From positions 1 through 5,216 of the forward strand of contig JAHJUH010000045.1 of the NCBI GenBank assembly GCA_018829245.1: a DNA stretch of 5,216 bases, written 5' to 3'. Made by a program: the position numbers and the translations under genes. Positions within the stretch are counted from its first letter, which is position 1; the number at the start of each line of letters is the position of its first letter. The DNA is from Patescibacteria group bacterium. Lineage in GTDB: Bacteria; Patescibacteriota; Minisyncoccia; Portnoybacterales; UBA2143. A model generated the notes under the pieces. It saw only the letters and a list, made by a program, of their open reading frames with translations, searched no databases and was not told the origin of the DNA. This document shows positions 2,746-5,216 of this stretch, piece after piece.

Positions 2746-5216
2746 TTATGGTTCGTAAAAAATATTATTTTGATTAACAACTACTCCCTTATCTATATCT
2801 AAAACAGAAAAACTGCCATATCTAAAAAGAATATGATTTAATTCTCCGCTACTACCAGCTATAAATTTAATGTTTTTCCAATCACCAGCTTCTGGAACAG
2901 TATCAGAACCATCATTATTCGTATCTCCTCCATAATCATCGTCTTTAAGAGAAGTAAAGACAATTGGCGTGTTAGTTGCGCCTTGAGCAATTAAACTGCC
3001 TTCTATTAATAAAGAAGTATATGGTCTGTTTGATTTAATAACTGTCCCTAGTTCTAATGTTAAAACAGTTCCTGAAGCAACTGTTGGATAATCGCCTAAA
3101 CCAGAAAAAAGAATATATGGCAAATCATTAGTCCAAGTTACATTCTGGCTAAAAACACTGTCCTGATGAACTATTATTCCATTTAAATTATTATCTAACG
3201 CCTGATTGCTGTTTAAAACAGGATAACTACTCTTAATCTTAATAGGATAATTATTATTAAAAAAAATATTATTAATAATAATAGGGGATGCTTGATTAAT
3301 AATTTCTATGCCAATATCATTATTTTCAAATTCACAATTATTAATAGTAGGTGAACCACCATCAATAATTATCCCTGACAAAAAATTATTATTAAAAGCA
3401 GAATCAGAAATTGTAAAATTAGAATTAACCAACCTTATTCCATTATACAAACTATTACTAAAAGAAGAATTTTTAATTTCCACTAAACTATTATCTATTT
3501 TAACAATTTCCTTGATATTATTATAACCTCCATAACTTACTTGATATCCGCCGTATTCAAAATTAACATAATCCAAAACGGATTCTGTGCTGGTTGAATT
3601 GTCAAAAATAATACCTGACCAGTCGCCTGCTAATTGCGTTGTTGTTGCGGAAGTAAAAGTTATATGTTCGTTATTGGTTCCTTCTGCTTTTAATGTTCCT
3701 TTGATAATTAAACTTGGATAATATTTATTGGAACCCTTAATAATTACCCCTGGTTCAATAGTCAAAACTGCTCCGCTTTCCACCGTTGGATAAGCATTAG
3801 AATTTGATATTAAAATATAAGTATTATCATTTAATGTCCATGTAGTATCTTGAGTAAAACTAAAACTATCATCAATAATCGCAGCCTTATCTCCTTGTAA
3901 ATTTTGAGGAGTCGGCCAATTACTTTCAATAAAATCGTTACTATTATTATCTGTATCCCAGCCATTAATTTGACGAGTTAATGTTTTGTTTGATATGACT
4001 GCCAAGACAGAATTTCTTTCGAGTACATAATCAACAGCACCCCATCCAATTGCGTCAATAAGTCCTTCTTTCGCTAATTCAGGAGTTGTTATTGAAGGAT
4101 TTGAGGAAAAAATCGCAACTGATCCTTTTTGATAATGAAGTTGATCAGAAACATAAACCTGCCAATCGGCATCAACATAGCCATTGCTTTCTGGGTAACC
4201 GCTCAAACCAATTAAATAATATCCTTTTGGTGAAATACTTGCTCCATTAGGAAACCTCTCATTTAGATTAGGATTATTCCAATCCCTATTATAAGAAAAA
4301 TATGACCAATACCAGCCAGTCATATCTATTGCTTGATCAGTAGGATTATATAATTCTACAAATTCATTAGATCCTAATTGAACTTCATTAATAATAACAT
4401 AATTAGCTAAAGCACTAGGCGTAGTGCTAGCAATATTAGAAAGATCTGAAATATTACCTGCTTCATCTTTTGACTTAATAGCCCAATAATAGGTCTGCCC
4501 AAGAGTTAAATTGCTAATGGTTAAACTTTCTGTAGTACTGGCTGAAGAAGGTGTTAATTCGCCAATAATATCAGTTGACGAAGCCCAATTAAGCAAAGTA
4601 ATTTCTGAAGAAGTAGCATATTTAATAATGTATTGATCAGCTCCAGGCGAAGTCCAAGATAAATTAATTGTTCCTCGGCTATCTCCCGAACTAGCTGACA
4701 AATCAGCAATAGCTGCTGGAGGAGTGGTATCTGGTTCTCCCTCCTCCGCTCCCGACGGAGCTTCGGCTGGCAAGGGTTCTGCTTCGTCCGCCGGAACCTC
4801 TGGCGTAGGAAGAACTTCTGGTTCTGTTTCAACCGAAGGCGCTCCGCTTCCACCAATAAAAAAGGGAAAGCCCATCGGTGGTGTAGGTTGAACAATTGGC
4901 TGACTTTTCTCTATTTCTTCTACTTCTTCTACTTCAAATTCTTCTTTAATTTCTTTGTCTACTATTAATTCTGGTATTATTAATTCTGGCTCAACTAAAT
5001 CTATTGATTTCTCTATTATTGGTATTATTTCCTGTTCATTTAATTCTTCTTCAATTGTTTCTGATACTATTGATATTAAAATATGTTCTAAAGGGGTATA
5101 TAAAGAAGAACTAATAGCAGCTTGTTGATCAGATTCAATATTTTTAAAAAATCCAATTATTTTATCTTTTGTTTGATCAATTTTTTCAACAATATATTTC
5201 CAGCTAATTGGACTAA
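2746..5216 (-). CDS. Large secreted/surface protein: FN3, lamin-tail domain and right-handed beta-helix (N-terminus outside window)
   Basis: The frame is open to the right window edge, giving 822 visible C-terminal residues. The internal ATG at 4875 is not the start. Residues about 1-113 are a helical then acidic stalk with repeated Glu/Ile/Pro-rich phrases (IIPELIVDKE, EEFEVEEVEEIEK). A Pro/Ala/Glu linker follows (about 124-161). An FN3 domain covers about 162-268 (DTTPPAAIADLSAS to YYWAIKSKDEAGNISDLSN). A lamin-tail domain covers about 270-433, with VIINEVQLGSNEFVELYNPT, then GWYWS and IDAIGWG. The remainder is Asn/Ile-rich beta-helix with short turns such as FTISDSAFNNN and PTINNCEFENN. 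A module of about 100 residues occurs twice. Proteins of this plan are exported and are thought to act in adhesion or at the cell surface. No signal peptide, sortase motif or membrane anchor is visible in this part. The protein ends soon after the second module, at TAA 2748-2746. Confidence 0.88.
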   Translation of the reverse strand, partial: SPISWKYIVEKIDQTKDKIIGFFKNIESDQQAAISSSLYTPLEHILISIVSETIEEELNEQEIIPIIEKSIDLVEPELIIPELIVDKEIKEEFEVEEVEEIEKSQPIVQPTPPMGFPFFIGGSGAPSVETEPEVLPTPEVPADEAEPLPAEAPSGAEEGEPDTTPPAAIADLSASSGDSRGTINLSWTSPGADQYIIKYATSSEITLLNWASSTDIIGELTPSSASTTESLTISNLTLGQTYYWAIKSKDEAGNISDLSNIASTTPSALANYVIINEVQLGSNEFVELYNPTDQAIDMTGWYWSYFSYNRDWNNPNLNERFPNGASISPKGYYLIGLSGYPESNGYVDADWQVYVSDQLHYQKGSVAIFSSNPSITTPELAKEGLIDAIGWGAVDYVLERNSVLAVISNKTLTRQINGWDTDNNSNDFIESNWPTPQNLQGDKAAIIDDSFSFTQDTTWTLNDNTYILISNSNAYPTVESGAVLTIEPGVIIKGSNKYYPSLIIKGTLKAEGTNNEHITFTSATTTQLAGDWSGIIFDNSTSTESVLDYVNFEYGGYQVSYGGYNNIKEIVKIDNSLVEIKNSSFSNSLYNGIRLVNSNFTISDSAFNNNFLSGIIIDGGSPTINNCEFENNDIGIEIINQASPIIINNIFFNNNYPIKIKSSYPVLNSNQALDNNLNGIIVHQDSVFSQNVTWTNDLPYILFSGLGDYPTVASGTVLTLELGTVIKSNRPYTSLLIEGSLIAQGATNTPIVFTSLKDDDYGGDTNNDGSDTVPEAGDWKNIKFIAGSSGELNHILFRYGSFSVLDIDKGVVVNQNNIFYEP
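2815..3159 (-). repeat. Second copy of the duplicated beta-helix module (protein-level repeat)
   Basis: It codes for about 115 residues starting SVFSQNVTWTNDLPYILF. It matches the module at 3553-3855 in order: VTW, a Y-I-L strand, YPTV-SG-VLT-E-G-VIK, SLLIEGSLIAQG, IVFTS, AGDW and the closing FRYG. It differs by an Asp/Gly-rich insert (DDDYGGDTNNDGSD) before AGDW, which looks like a calcium-type or turn loop. Confidence 0.75.
3553..3855 (-). repeat. First copy of the duplicated beta-helix module (protein-level repeat)
   Basis: It codes for about 100 residues starting TQDTTWTLNDNTYILI, with YPTVESGAVLTIEPGVIIKG, SLIIKGTLKAEG, ITFTS, AGDWSGIIF and the closing FEYG. The order of these phrases is the same as in the second copy at 2815-3159. 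The two copies bracket the short Asn-rich beta-helix turns and may form the rungs at either end of the helix. Confidence 0.75.
4726..4860 (-). other. GC-rich Pro/Ala/Glu linker segment inside the surface-protein gene
   Basis: Within a very AT-rich gene this stretch is suddenly GC-rich. Positions 4741-4800 have 41 G+C of 60, against 9 of 60 at 3241-3300 in the same gene. It codes for a low-complexity linker (EPEVLPTPEVPADEAEPLPA and onward) between the acidic stalk and the FN3 domain. The frame stays open. Proline and alanine codons explain part of the GC, but third positions are also often C or G (GCC, GCG, CCG). That suggests a segment acquired or expanded separately. Confidence 0.6.

Noticed and set aside
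2568..2780. A 70-codon minus-strand frame between the surface-protein gene and the tRNA
   Set aside because: It overlaps the tRNA 5' end, the promoter and the end of the surface-protein gene, has no recognisable domain, and its sequence is better explained as promoter and structured RNA.
3308..3526. A 72-codon plus-strand frame
   Set aside because: It lies wholly inside the beta-helix coding region on the opposite strand and only mirrors the Ile/Asn-rich codons.
4554..4895. A 113-codon minus-strand frame
   Set aside because: It is a shifted frame of the surface protein over the linker and FN3 region. The in-frame protein has recognisable domains and this one does not.

Overview
The window looks like a piece of an AT-rich bacterial chromosome. 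The most likely source is a member of the Patescibacteria (Candidate Phyla Radiation) or a similar small-genome lineage. That is an inference from the gene mix: an ECF-type sigma factor beside a membrane-anchored DUF5667-like protein, a lone RmlC-type cupin, a REP-associated tyrosine transposase, and a large secreted protein with FN3, lamin-tail and beta-helix parts. No marker gene settles the taxonomy. All supported genes are on the minus strand, so the window reads from its right end (5216) to its left end (1). The genes use TAA or TAG stops and a standard code fits.

In transcription order, 5216-2746 is the C-terminal 822 residues of a large surface or secreted protein. It has an acidic stalk, a GC-rich Pro/Ala/Glu linker, a fibronectin type III domain, a lamin-tail domain and a right-handed beta-helix region with a duplicated module. 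The start lies outside the window. A promoter follows (2741-2713), then a stretch that can fold into a long imperfect stem-loop (2673-2596), then a tRNA (2577-2499) with an intrinsic terminator. The tRNA has an intact tRNA-Ala body with the G3:U70 pair, but a 21-base anticodon arm with no alanine anticodon. It is the most unusual object in the window.

Next is a single-gene unit for a short RmlC/dTDP-sugar epimerase-family cupin (2420-1965), with its own promoter and terminator. The promoter lies so close to the ATG that a leaderless mRNA is likely. A second good promoter (1906-1878) then points into a RAYT transposase gene (1832-1248) flanked by clusters of a short palindromic repeat built on the octamer ACGTCCTT. 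Directly downstream are the ECF sigma factor gene (1195-698) and, after a perfect 47-base palindrome and an 11-base tandem repeat, the DUF5667-like membrane protein gene (590 to beyond position 1).

The sigma factor and the membrane protein probably form a sigma/anti-sigma or sensor pair. The RAYT element sits between the best visible promoter and the sigma gene. It may therefore have inserted into the leader of that operon, so that the sigma gene is now read through the element.
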